DNA of 18,594 nt, from the NCBI RefSeq assembly GCF_000330505.1, contig NW_004440445.1:241309-259902 (forward strand), given 5' to 3'. The position numbers were made by a program, and so were the translations under genes. The notes below the pieces were generated by a model. It was given only the letters and a program-made list of their open reading frames with translations. It was not told the origin of the DNA and searched no databases. The DNA is from Entamoeba invadens IP1 (Eukaryota > Evosea > Mastigamoebida > Endamoebidae). Positions 7,463 to 18,100 of this stretch are shown piece by piece. The first letter of the stretch is position 1; each line of letters starts with the position of its first letter.

Positions 7463-9664
7463 ATGGGACATACGAAGCCAGTCAAAAAAATTATGTCATA
7501 CCACGACCAAGTGGAAACAGTACAGAAAGAGTCATCGTCGTTTCTCAAGGACTTAAAAACAGTCCCGCAAAAGGAATCTGCTGTCAAAAATTACGTTAAA
7601 AAGCTCGAAAAAGTCTTGACGCCACTCTATTCCTCTCTCAACATTCAAATCAAAATTGAAACAGCGGAGGATCAGATTGCGATGCTTGATTGTCTCTTTT
7701 CCATTTGGAGAGTGTTACTTGATTGCCTTTCTAAACTGGACCACCTCGTTCTCCCTTCGATATTCTTCAAATTTGTGATTCTCCTTATAAATAGGTTTGT
7801 TTACTCTCTTTGTCTTCGAACAGAAGTAATTTGTTATGTCTTCAACAGCAAATTTGTTTCTAGTTATTTTCTATAATTAATTATAGTAATATAGTAATTA
7901 CTGATCAATAGAAGAGAAATTCAACCCCATCACCTTATCGTAAATAATCCGATGGTGAATGCGACAAACAAACCACAATACTACAAAGCAGGTTCTGAAT
8001 TACGTAAACTGTTATATGAAACATTTTACACAATTTCAGATGTGTTATTGTCAAAGCACTTGGTCTTGTTAGCTTCAATGGAGTTATGTCTTAAAGTTGA
8101 CCCAAAGAAAACACGCGACGCTTCTGACAAGTCCACAGAGAGGTCATCCACCCTCAACATTAAAGTTAAAGATTTTCAGAACACAAAAATTAATTTAAAC
8201 GTCGACACTTTTGTACAACTTGAAGAGACTCTCCAAGTAACCGCAACACCTTTAGAAGAGGCATCCGACTCTTTAGAAGCCAGTTTGAAAGTAGCTGAAG
8301 GCACTTCACTTTCAACAAACGAGAACAGAAGACAGTCCGTCTTATCCCGTGTTATAGCAAGTCCCATGCAAGAAATAAGTCAAATAGAACAGCCAAAGAA
8401 GAGTCGCCACTTCTCGAGTAAGATATCCGACTCTTCGATGCAAGAAGACGAATTTTTTTGTGAAAATGATGTTTCGCCCGCCTTTATTCAATTCTTCCCA
8501 CAAGTCCTTGCGTTCCTCTTTTTCCAAATTCCCGAGTTTCGAGAGGATTTGTTAGAATTAGTGAAATTACCACAAAATTTCAAAGCAGTGCAATTTTCAA
8601 AATGTTTTGATGACGAAGAAAGACAAGATGTTCTTGCCCAATTCCCTCGCATTTTTGGCTTCGATCCAATGCACCTAATGCTCAAACAAAAATCAAATGA
8701 TATTTCAGAGCGAATGCGAACATTAGATAAGCGGTGGATGCAAGTGTTGTTACCAAAGAGTGATGTCTTTATGGCATTCTATTTCCACTACACCAAATTC
8801 ATTTATTTCACCGTGAAAGAGAGCGACGAATTCGTGGACTACGGCGAAATATTTGGCCTCTCGACTTTTGTGTCTGTGTATATCTACCAACGGCTGTACA
8901 CCCCCACAAATCATTCCGTTGTGATATTAAGAGAGAATGATAAAAGAAGTTTATTATTAGATCATCCAACGGTTATCAATTACATGATTCGTTCACAATT
9001 GAACCAGACAAATTTGTTCTCTTTTTCTGATTGCGACTGGTCTGTTTTCCAAATATGCAAATGGCTCAATTTGTTAGTAGAACACAAGCGATATGTGACG
9101 GACACTTTCTGCATCGACTACCTGATATCTTCACTCGATAAAATGTTCCAATTGGACAACCACAAGTTGATCATTTCTATTTTCAAGTCCCTTTTCTCCA
9201 CTTCTCCCTTCTTCGTGGGAAAGTTCAGAATTAAGTTCTTCCAGACGTTCTTCCTTGAAAAGTACTTCTACACATTTTTCTGCCACTGGAACTCCACGGT
9301 GAGACAATTTTTCCATCATTTCTTATTGTATCGATTCGTCTTATTAAGGCGTTCCCACATGAACTGGGCCAAGTATGACAAGGTGGAGTCAAGTCTCATC
9401 AAAAAGTGTGCAAAACGCGGCACAAACTTAGAAGCAACTGACCGTGCTATATCTCAAGCCATAGATAATTATGTCGCATCCGTACGAAAAATTTGTGACG
9501 ATCCTGAACAGTCTTCTTTACGATGTCATATTTATTACCATTATGCACTCGACGAATATGACACCGCTTTAAAATTATACAACGAGTGGGACAAATCAAA
9601 CACTCAAGATATACCCAAGATAAAGAGTAACTTCAACGAACTTGATCTTGAAGGACTGAATTAA
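7463..9664 (+). CDS. DUF1765-like conserved protein, two exons
   Basis: Coding parts are 7463-7794 and 7912-9664, giving 694 residues. Exon 1 ends in phase 2 at AG/GTTTGT; exon 2 resumes after TAG at 7911 and restores one uninterrupted frame, with Arg 111 encoded across the junction. Read without splicing, the first exon runs into a stop at 7876. The protein is soluble. Residues 1-175 are helical; about 175-290 is a Ser/Thr/Glu-rich linker with RRQS and KKSRH sites; 295-600 is a helical domain rich in Phe. Residues around 462 (HPTV) and 569-585 (HW..VRQFFHHFLLYR) resemble the conserved C-terminal region of DUF1765 proteins, known from fungi, slime moulds and Entamoeba. Function is unknown in that family as far as I can tell. 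The gene converges on the next one, with stops 188 bases apart. Confidence 0.85.
7795..7911 (+). other. Spliceosomal intron, 117 bases
   Basis: It begins GTTTGT and ends ATAG, matching the Entamoeba consensus. It contains in-frame stops in the upstream reading frame (TAA at 7874-7876) and in the downstream frame (TAA at 7895-7897). Two earlier TAG triplets (7884-7886 and 7892-7894) do not restore the frame, so 7911 is the only simple acceptor. Confidence 0.85.
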
Positions 9665-9852
9665 CTGTTTTTGTATTATTTCACTCTTAAAGTTCTTATT
9701 AAAAGAAGACGCTAATCATAAATACAATTATTATAATTTCTATATTACTATACTATAAAGTTGTATAAATAGACTAGATGACATATTATTTGTAGATATT
9801 TATAATCTCAATAATTTCAAATTTATAAACCAAATTAGCAAAGTAATGAGTA

Positions 9853-11682
9853 TCAATAAACATTCTCGTTGTCGTTATCAGTTTCCAAACACCGTATAGC
9901 GTTGTACCACACGGAGTGATTTGTTTGTGTGAGTTTACAGAGATCTTCAATGTTATTATCTTGTGGGTATTTCTTGACAAATGCTCTCACAACAGTCTTA
10001 AGATTTCCCATGAAATTCTCATTGTAATAATCCTCACCCAAGAAGTCCTTAATAGTGACTGACTTCATTCCAAGAATAAGTACTGAAGTATTCATGCAAC
10101 ACATCGTGTTTGAGTCAACACCTTCTTTTGCAACATGATTGGTCAGTTTTCTGAAGAAGACTGGTATGTATTCTTGAATAATTTTATACTCTTTCTCAAA
10201 CGCATTTCTAAGATGGAACCCTTTATTTTCAACAAAGTTCAGCATCATTGTTCTGAAAAAGACGCTTGAAGAAATGCAATCCTCGACGCTGTCACTCAAA
10301 AATTCTCCAAATGGTTTCTCAAGAGAGAGAATAAATTCTTCAACGTTTTCCTGACTTCCTCTAACCAGTGTCCCCAACATGTCGTACATCATTGATCTCT
10401 TGTTCTCATTCTTCTCTCCACAAAGGAGTTTTGTCGCCATCTTAATCACGCCAAGTGTCTTCCCAACAAAGATCTGTTCCTTTTCTTTGCATTCTCGTGA
10501 GATGTTCTCAATTACTGTTAACAAAGGCACCTGGATACTTTCGTCGATCTTTCCGAACTGGATGTCCTCCACAATACTCCCAATGACTCCGCCATCCTCT
10601 TGAACATCTTCAAATATGTTTTCAATTGGAATGTTGGAAAGAAGTCTAATAAATTGAGTGAAAAGTAAATGCACAACATTCTCGGAATCTGATCGGTATG
10701 GGGTCTGCATGTTTTCAATTCCAATGGTCTGATAAAGTGATTCGAGTACAACCCCAATGTCAGAATCCTTCAACATTTCTTTTGCAAATTTGTCATCCAA
10801 GTTGCTCAAAATGGTCGAGATGACAAATACAATATTACTCACTATGTCACAAGCATATATTCCTTGGACTCCTTCAAAAGAGATGTCAACATCAGGGTAG
10901 GTCTCCATCTCATTGTCGCATCTCTCGTAGAAATTGGCGATTAGCTTATCGGTCTCTTCAATACACGAGTTCTCGAGCAAGTGAATAATAGCAAGTGATA
11001 CAGAGGACAAAGAAAGCATCTTAAGAGCTCGATCAATGACTCCACATTTTGCAAGCTTCTCTGTGTTCTTCATAACAATGTGTTCGTCACTCTTGTCTTT
11101 CTCGTAGAGGAGGTAGTTTACAACAATAAGGAAGATACCAAAGTGGAGAGTGTCTGCATTTGAAATGATGCTGTCAATGTACTCAATGTTCTCCAAATCA
11201 AAAGTGTGTTCTCTTTGTTCAAGAATGGACTCAATAAGTAAACATGAGGAAACAAAGAGTCTGTCGTCCTTCATTAAGTAGAAAATATTTTCCAAAAAGT
11301 ATTGGGTTGACACAAGTTCCTGTGTAAACAAACACGACTTCACAAAGTATCTCATCAAGCTCATCAAGTGGATCTTCTCTTCAGTCAACTCTTTGTCACT
11401 ATCATTGGAAAAGAGTATCTCACATATGTAAGAAAATGTACTTCCAAAAATGTTCCAAAGTCTTTCCTTGGTCTTATCTCCAACAATACAATATTCACAA
11501 AAGACTGTGACGGTTTCTTGGATTGTCTTTATGTTGTGAGTCATTCTATACTCCATGACTGACCGAACAAATGAATTCTCAATAGTATCTTCGCATTGAA
11601 GAATGTCTTTCATCGCGTTAATGAACGTTTGTGTCTGAAAATTACCATAATGTTGGGCTTGTATAATTGGTATGATACTCAT
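9853..11682 (-). CDS. Helical-repeat protein, TRPC4AP/DUF3689-like
   Basis: A single-exon gene of 609 residues with ATG at 11682, supported by GAAC and TATA-like motifs just upstream. The protein is almost entirely alpha-helical, with amphipathic helix pairs typical of armadillo/HEAT-type solenoids, no signal peptide and no clear membrane segment. Residues 139-185 (DDRLFVSSCLLIESIL...HTFDL...FGIFLIV) and 429-483 (RSMMYDMLGTLVRG followed by SSSVFFRTMMLNF) resemble my memory of conserved blocks in the TRPC4-associated protein family, which in animals acts as a ubiquitin-ligase adaptor and signalling scaffold. This family assignment is tentative and came from pattern recall, not a search. A generic armadillo-like protein is the alternative. 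A TAATTT motif lies about 20 bases past the stop. Confidence 0.85.
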   Translation of the reverse strand: MSIIPIIQAQHYGNFQTQTFINAMKDILQCEDTIENSFVRSVMEYRMTHNIKTIQETVTVFCEYCIVGDKTKERLWNIFGSTFSYICEILFSNDSDKELTEEKIHLMSLMRYFVKSCLFTQELVSTQYFLENIFYLMKDDRLFVSSCLLIESILEQREHTFDLENIEYIDSIISNADTLHFGIFLIVVNYLLYEKDKSDEHIVMKNTEKLAKCGVIDRALKMLSLSSVSLAIIHLLENSCIEETDKLIANFYERCDNEMETYPDVDISFEGVQGIYACDIVSNIVFVISTILSNLDDKFAKEMLKDSDIGVVLESLYQTIGIENMQTPYRSDSENVVHLLFTQFIRLLSNIPIENIFEDVQEDGGVIGSIVEDIQFGKIDESIQVPLLTVIENISRECKEKEQIFVGKTLGVIKMATKLLCGEKNENKRSMMYDMLGTLVRGSQENVEEFILSLEKPFGEFLSDSVEDCISSSVFFRTMMLNFVENKGFHLRNAFEKEYKIIQEYIPVFFRKLTNHVAKEGVDSNTMCCMNTSVLILGMKSVTIKDFLGEDYYNENFMGNLKTVVRAFVKKYPQDNNIEDLCKLTQTNHSVWYNAIRCLETDNDNENVY

Positions 11683-12256
11683 TCTGATACAAGCTCAATG
11701 ATTTTATTGTTCAAGAATTACCCTTATATATACACTGATATTGTCTTTTTTCCTTTAATTATTAGAATAAATGATGATTCTTTTTTATTAATTTACAACA
11801 AAACAATAGTAAATTTTTTAAATAAATGTCATGTTGGTCTCATCGTTTGTTTTCAAAAGCTTTATGGAGACTAAAAACTTGAGTTATAGATTCTAAATTT
11901 CTTTTTTGCAAATTAACAAATAAACAAAAACAAAATATATTTGTTTTGTTTTTTAAAACTATTAAATTATAATTATTATGTTATTCATATATAATTATTT
12001 TTTAAATAAATTTTTATTTTTAGAAACCAGGATTTATTTTTTTAGCAAATTATTGATTGTTTTTAACAAATTGTCAACTGTTTAATCTTACTAATAATAA
12101 TTATAAATTTACTATTATTATAACAAAATTTTAAACTCAATGATATGTTTTTCCATAACCTAATTTCCAATAATTTGAAAACCATTTTTTAGTGTTAAAA
12201 ATGTTATACAAATGTTATACAAAACAAGAAAACCTCAAAGTCGCACACTTACAAAA
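11683..12256. other. AT-rich spacer between two minus-strand genes
   Basis: The first 50 bases hold the promoter described above. The rest is low-complexity A/T DNA with runs such as 11960-12020. An 11-bp unit (AATGTTATACA) is repeated twice in tandem around 12200-12221, just past the 3' end of the FG-GAP gene. A bulged A/T-rich inverted repeat lies around 11920-11955. No gene is seen. Confidence 0.6.
11709..11733 (-). promoter_or_regulatory. GAAC and TATA-like core promoter of the helical-repeat gene
   Basis: On the minus strand GTATATATAAGGG (11733-11721) resembles the Entamoeba TATA-like GTATTTAAA element, and GAAC follows at 11712-11709, 26 bases before the ATG. Order and spacing agree with the three-part Entamoeba core promoter, although no clear initiator is seen. 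Confidence 0.45.
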
Positions 12257-14281
12257 TTACTCCTGTTTTTTGTAATAAGAAATAGCGAGGATATAGATAT
12301 GGTAAGCGATGAGCGCAAGTATACCCGCAATACACACTGGGATGAATTTCGCCGAAGGTACAATTTCTAACGCAAATCCCATAATGTAACTTTCCGAGAC
12401 GATGATGACATCACTTCTTGTGTTTCCGTCTATGTCGCCGACAATAGGAGGCATGATGGGTGACACTTTTCCAAACTCCTTGAAAGCAACGACATTCCCC
12501 ATTAAGTCCAAAACACTAAACGATGAATCTCCTTGTACAAGCAAATATGGGACTGTCAAGTTCTGTCCATAAGTATAGTGGAATTGTATTGAACTTGGTT
12601 TGAACGTGTTCATCTCGACTTGATTTAACCCCCATTTCGTCGGAATCTGTGCGCTCCACTTTTTGACTCCTTTATTTGAAATAGCCACTAAGAGTCCATT
12701 ACTATTCACAGAGTAGATGTCGTAGATCTTCCTCCCCTCTTTTGTTACTTCACCACTTTCAACTAAAAGTGGCGGAAGAATCTGGACTTTCTTCGAAACC
12801 CTTCCTTTACTCTTTGGCGCCCAAAAAGATATTTTCTTGTCTTCACACACGTTTTGTGAGAACACAGATCGATACGAGTTGGCCTCTGTCACGTGTAAGT
12901 AGCATGAAAAGTCGTTATCAACGGTTGTCGTCTCGTAGTCGAGTAAATACGCGTGTGTATATATCTCGTCCAGCACATCATTTCCGTCCAAGTCGACAAA
13001 AGAAGATGCCGAAGATACTGTCGAAGGCAACAACGTGATGTGAAAGACTGGTTTCCCAGTGAACAGATGAATGACTTCCACACCGTTCATGTGGTGTATT
13101 AAAAAGGTGTTCGGGTTTTTGATCAAGTCGATATCGTTATGTGGGGTGTTCTTTCTTTTACTCAGTTCTTTGATGTTCTTATACTCCGTCGGGTTATTCA
13201 CAATATCTCTAGAAAGATGGGAGTACTCTATTTTAGTATCAAAGAATGACGACCAACTATGTGGTAAGTGTTGGAAGAGTGCGTCATGGAACTCATGCCA
13301 TTGGACTTCTCCAAGTCCTTCTCCCTTCTCGGCTTTCATCTTCACACTTTTGAATAATTCAACTTCGTCGGCGTTCTTCACTAAATCCAAAGTCGACTCT
13401 TCTTCGTCCATTTCATGTTGCCAAATAACTTGACCATCTTTAACATGGAACGCATAGTAGTTCATATGTTCCTTCAACTCTGGGGAGTCCCCCACCTCAT
13501 TCACATTTTGTTCATTTGCCATATCATCTCGTTGCTCATCAAACGTGACGCCTCGCGTGGTCACACGTTCGTCCTCTTCAAAGACCTCATCCGCTCGATT
13601 TCTTGCAAACCCTTTGTCGTTTGATGTTCTGAAAGCTGTGATGACAGCACCTTTATATCCATTTTGGAGATTATATGGAATAACACTCACTGCGACTTCT
13701 TGGACAAATGCCTGTGCTTTCGCCTTATATGCATTTTGTCTCCACCGAATCGTCAAATCAGAGTTTAAGCAAATCACCTCAAAGTCTCGCATGACAATCA
13801 CCACAATTTGTTTCCGTCTCTCACCCTCGACATACGGCGTCTCATACCCACTGCTCATACCAATCGGAAACATTTGGCCGGGAATCTCTAACTCTTTGTT
13901 GACTACTAAACGACCTTTCTGATATTTATACATGATCACCTTGTGACTTGTATAACTCGCTACTACCAACTCGTTTTCTCCATCTCCGTCAATATCAGTA
14001 ATTAACGGTTTTGCACTACTCGTTGAGTTCTTTGTTCTCACGGTATCATATTTTTATAGTTCTTTTATTTACAATCATTGTACTCGGGTGTTTAAATCAC
14101 TGTACTATATATTTTAAGTTTATTGTTATTTATTTATAGTAACAAACTTTAATTCACTCTGAGAATTCCCCCCATACGGCTCTCTAAACAAAACGTCGAC
14201 CTTTGACAACGACTCGTTGCGGACTAAAAAGTACCAACTCACGAAACAGCCGGATAAGATTATCCATTTGACCAAATTCAT
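12257..14281 (-). CDS. FG-GAP repeat membrane protein, NERD1 homologue, two exons
   Basis: Coding parts are 14281-14148 and 14015-12257, giving 630 residues. Residues 6-20 are a hydrophobic signal sequence or anchor, supplied only by exon 1. FG-GAP-type calcium loops follow at 52-60 (DIDGDGENE), 386-394 (DLDGNDVLD) and 572-580 (DIDGNTRSD), indicating a beta-propeller exposed to the lumen or cell surface. Residues about 602-623 form a membrane segment, followed by a short tail ending KKQE, a canonical KKXX ER-retrieval signal. The block around 280-297 (EFHDALFQHLPHSW) and that around 345-365 (HHMNGVEVIHLFTGKPV) match conserved regions of the plant protein NERD1, an FG-GAP protein of the secretory pathway. 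I am confident of the family, less so of equivalent function. The stop codon is part of TAATTTT. Confidence 0.88.
14016..14147 (-). other. Spliceosomal intron, 132 bases
   Basis: On the minus strand it starts GTTTGT directly after AA of a split codon and ends GAGTAG. The TAG acceptor at 14018-14016 keeps the frame and gives ...SELN/AKPLITDIDGDG. Two other AG sites, ending at 14037 and 14019, also keep the frame and would add seven residues or one residue; both are GAG rather than the preferred TAG. An in-frame stop just upstream of 14041 proves that the second exon cannot extend without splicing. Confidence 0.75.
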
Positions 14282-14296
14282 GAGCTTTTGTTTTTA

Positions 14297-14310
14297 GTTC
14301 TATTTAGTTC
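14297..14310 (-). promoter_or_regulatory. Duplicated AGAACTAAA motif before the FG-GAP gene
   Basis: On the minus strand GAAC occurs at 14310-14307 and 14300-14297, as a 10-base tandem unit AGAACTAAA(T/A). The nearer copy is 15 bases from the ATG at 14281. The presence of this known Entamoeba element right here supports exon 1 as the true 5' end of the gene. Confidence 0.5.
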
Positions 14311-15125
14311 TGTTTTAACTTTTTGTTTGGTGAGATATTTTGTATGAAGTTATTATAGTTATCTCTTTTTATTCAGAATAAATTATAACATTTTTTATAT
14401 TATCTCATATTTGTATTATAAAATAAAATCATTTGTGTTTTAAAAATAGCTATTTACTCTTTGTTTATATTATAAACAATAGTTGATTTTTTTTGTTTAC
14501 GTGGCAAGTGTAAAATGTGTTTGATAGCGTTTGTACATTACTTCTATTAATTAATGACATTGAAAGGCTTTGTAAATACCAAAACTTGTATCACTCAATG
14601 TATTAACTTTGTGTTAAGCAAACAACTTGATAGAAATAATAATGATTCATTGTTTTTTTTTACAAATATGAAGAGTGTTATATAAAAACATTAGCTAAAG
14701 TTGATGAATTAAACAATTAACAGAATTAGTTTGTTGTTTTTTCAATATTATTTGAAGACCATACACAAGAGTGGTTCTATTTATTCCTTAGTAATGCAGT
14801 ACAGCTTCTAATACAAAAAGACATAACTCATGTATCTACAACTGTAACTATTTCTTATTTTAACCCAACTACAAACTATTACCACACTCTTTTTAAATGT
14901 GTTTTCTCGGGTTGTTCTTCCCAAAAATAAGAACCAAAAATGTTTAGAACTTCAACCCTGAGGAATTTTTTAGGACAGATTTTCCGTTAACCAAACTTTA
15001 TTAAACTCAAATCAGAACAAAACTATATTTAATAATACTTTTTTGAGTCCATCCAATATTACCCAATAGTGTAATTATAGAAACATATACCAATAAGTAA
15101 GACACAACGTGTCACTGCATAAAAG

Positions 15126-15129
15126 GAAC
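15126..15129 (+). promoter_or_regulatory. GAAC motif before the isoleucyl-tRNA synthetase gene
   Basis: GAAC lies 26 bases before the ATG at 15156, the same distance as in the minus-strand helical-repeat gene. The surrounding 35 bases are less AT-rich than the rest of the spacer. The role is inferred from the known Entamoeba core element. Confidence 0.4.
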
Positions 15130-15155
15130 CCTAGTGTGCACTCGAATACAAATCG

Positions 15156-18100
15156 ATGAACACCATGGAGCTTCCGGATCACATCAACTTCCCCAAGATG
15201 GAGGAAGAGATAATGAAGTACTGGGATGACATCAAAGTGTTTGATCAGTGCAACGAACTGACAAAAGACCGCCCCAAATTCACTTTTTATGATGGGCCAC
15301 CTTTTGCAACAGGTCTTCCACATTATGGCCACCTCTTAGCTGGGACTATAAAGGATACTGTCTGCAGATATGCAATTCAGACTGGCCATCGAGTCGACAG
15401 GAAATTTGGATGGGATACCCATGGTCTTCCCATTGAGTTTGAGATCGACAAGATCTTAGGCATTCACACCACTGACGAAGTCTTGAAATATGGTATTCCA
15501 AATTACAACAGAGAGTGCAGAAACATTGTCATGCGCTATTCAGAGGAGTGGAAGAAAGTGGTCTGGAGGACTGGACGTTGGATTGATATGGACCACGCCT
15601 ATAAGACTATGGACATCAGTTTTATGGAATCCGTCTGGTGGGTATTCAAGCAATTATATGAGAAACAGTTAGTTTATAGAGGATTGAAGGTGATGCCATT
15701 CTCCACTGGGTGCTGCACTCCACTCTCCAATTTTGAAGCTGGTCTTTCTTATAAAGATGTCAGTGATCCTACTGTCACTATGACATTCCCTGTAGTCGGA
15801 GAAGAGAACACCTCATTCTTGGGATGGACCACAACCCCATGGACACTTCCATCCAACCTTGCCTTGTGTGTTAATGCCAATTACGATTACGTCAAGTTCT
15901 ATGATGAAAAGACTAAACATAATTACTACATGTTAGAGTGTCGAATGGCGTCTCTTCCAGACGCTAAGAAAGCAAAGAGGACCATCATCGCAAAGATGAA
16001 AGGAAAGGATTTGGTCGGCAAACACTACGTCCCATTGTTCCCTTATTTCAAAGACTTAGAAGGGTGCTTCAGAGTCGTTTCTGATGATTACGTCGACAAC
16101 ACTTCTGGTACTGGAATAGTCCACCAAGCTCCTGGTTTTGGTGAAGACGATTATCGAGTCTGTTTGGCCAACGGTGTCATTTCAAAAGGAACAAAATTGG
16201 TCTGCCCAATCGATTTCTCTGGTAACTTTACAGACGAAGTGACTGATTACAAGGGAAGATATATTAAAGACTGTGATAAAGACATCATCGACAGATTGAA
16301 GAAGGAAGGAAGAGTCTTCGACTCAAGACCAATGGTCCACTCCTATCCATTCTGTTGGAGAAGTGATACTCCTTTGATCTACAGAGCAATCCCCTCATGG
16401 TTTGTCAACGTCGAGTCTTTCAAGGACAAATTAGTTGAGAACTCCAAACAGACGTATTGGGTCCCCGAGAACATTCGTGAAGGGCGCTTCCAAAATTGGT
16501 TGTCCAATGCTCGTGACTGGGCCATTTCCAGAAATAGATTCTGGGGAACTCCAATTCCAATTTGGACGGATGACGCATTCAGTGAATTTGTCTGTGTTGG
16601 GTCCGTTCAAGAGTTAGAAGAATTGACTGGCCAGAAGATCACTGACTTACACAGAGAGTACGTCGATGACTTGGTAATAGAAAAGAATGGGAAGAAGCTT
16701 CACAGAATCACTGAAGTCTTTGATTGTTGGTTTGAGTCTGGTTCGATGCCTTATGGCCAAGCGCACTATCCATTTGAAAATGTCGAAGAGTTTAAGAATT
16801 CGTTCCCCTGTGATTTCATCGCTGAAGGTATTGATCAGACAAGAGGTTGGTTCTATTCCCTCTTAGTCTTATCCACTGCTTTATTCGACAAACCACCATT
16901 CAAGAATTTAATAGTAAATGGCTTAGTATTAGCTTCTGATGGAAAGAAAATGTCCAAACGATTGAAGAATTATCCAGACCCCGTCGAGATGATCGATTTG
17001 TATGGTGCTGATGCTTTAAGACTTTCTTTGATCAACTCTCCTGCGGTCCGAGCAGAGACTGTCAAGTTCCAAGAGAAGACTTTGAAGGAATTGATTTCAA
17101 GCATATTCCTTCCATGGTTCAATACTATGAAATATTTGCAGCAATCCTTCAAGCCTGGAATGAAGATAATGGCAATCGACAAAATAGAAGGAATCAATGA
17201 TATGGACAAATGGATTCTTTCCTCTTTAATGTCGCTTGTGAAAAAGGTCAGAGAAGAGATGAAGAAGTTTAGATTGTACACTGTCGTAGCACCTTTGGTT
17301 GATTTATTGGTCACTTTGTCGAATTGGTACATCAAATTGAATAGAAAGAGGTTTAGAGGGGAGAGTGGATTAACTTCGTGTTCTGTTTTATATCATTGCC
17401 TTAAGATCATGGCTGTATTAATGGCTCCATTCACACCTTTCTTCTCGGAGTTCTGTTACCAAAAGCTCCAGAACTATCCTTTGAATTACGAAGAAGAGAA
17501 GTTCGCTTCAGTCCACTTCTGCCAAATCCCAGAGCCGACTGAGAAGTACCACGACGCAAAATTGGAGGAAACAGTCGAAGCACTGAAAAAGATCATTGAG
17601 TTAGGAAGAGTCGCTCGTGACAAAAAGACTTTGCCATTGAAGCAGCCATTAAGGAAATTGACTATCATTCACAGTTCAAAAGAGTTCTTGGCCGACTTAA
17701 TGAAGTTCAAGGAATACATTTTAGTCGAATTGAATGTCGAAGACGTGATCACTACGACTGAACAAGGACAGTACATTGCACTCTCATTCGCTCCAGAAAA
17801 GGGTGTTATTGGCAAGAAGTATAGAAAGGATGGGAAGAGGTATTGCGACTACTTCGAGAAGTTAGGCAGAGATGAAGTTTTGAAGTTTATGGAGACTGGA
17901 ACAATCGAGTATGACGGTAAGACCTTCACTGACGAAGACCTTAAAGTCCACAGACAATTCACTGGTGATACGACTATTGAAGAACCAATGTGGGAAAAGG
18001 ACGTGTTAATCTTATTGGACATCGTCAGAGACAAGGCTCTTATCGAGAAAGGAATTTGCAGAGAAGTTAACAACAGAGTCCAGAAGTTACGTAAAGACGC

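Larger units (their letters stand above)
14282..15155. other. Divergent intergenic region
   Basis: About 870 AT-rich bases between the divergent FG-GAP and isoleucyl-tRNA synthetase genes. Core promoter-type motifs sit at both ends and are listed separately. The middle holds only low-complexity DNA and short frames with no coding character; I see no RNA gene or repeat. Confidence 0.6.

Noticed and set aside
11920..11955. Inverted repeat of AAACAAA/TTTGTTT type as a terminator or transposon end
   Set aside because: It is low-complexity A/T sequence with a bulge and lacks target duplications or partner ends.
14037..14041. GTG start for the FG-GAP gene at 14041
   Set aside because: It would leave the protein without ATG or signal sequence. 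A spliced upstream exon with GTTTGT donor and in-frame TAG acceptor explains the data better.
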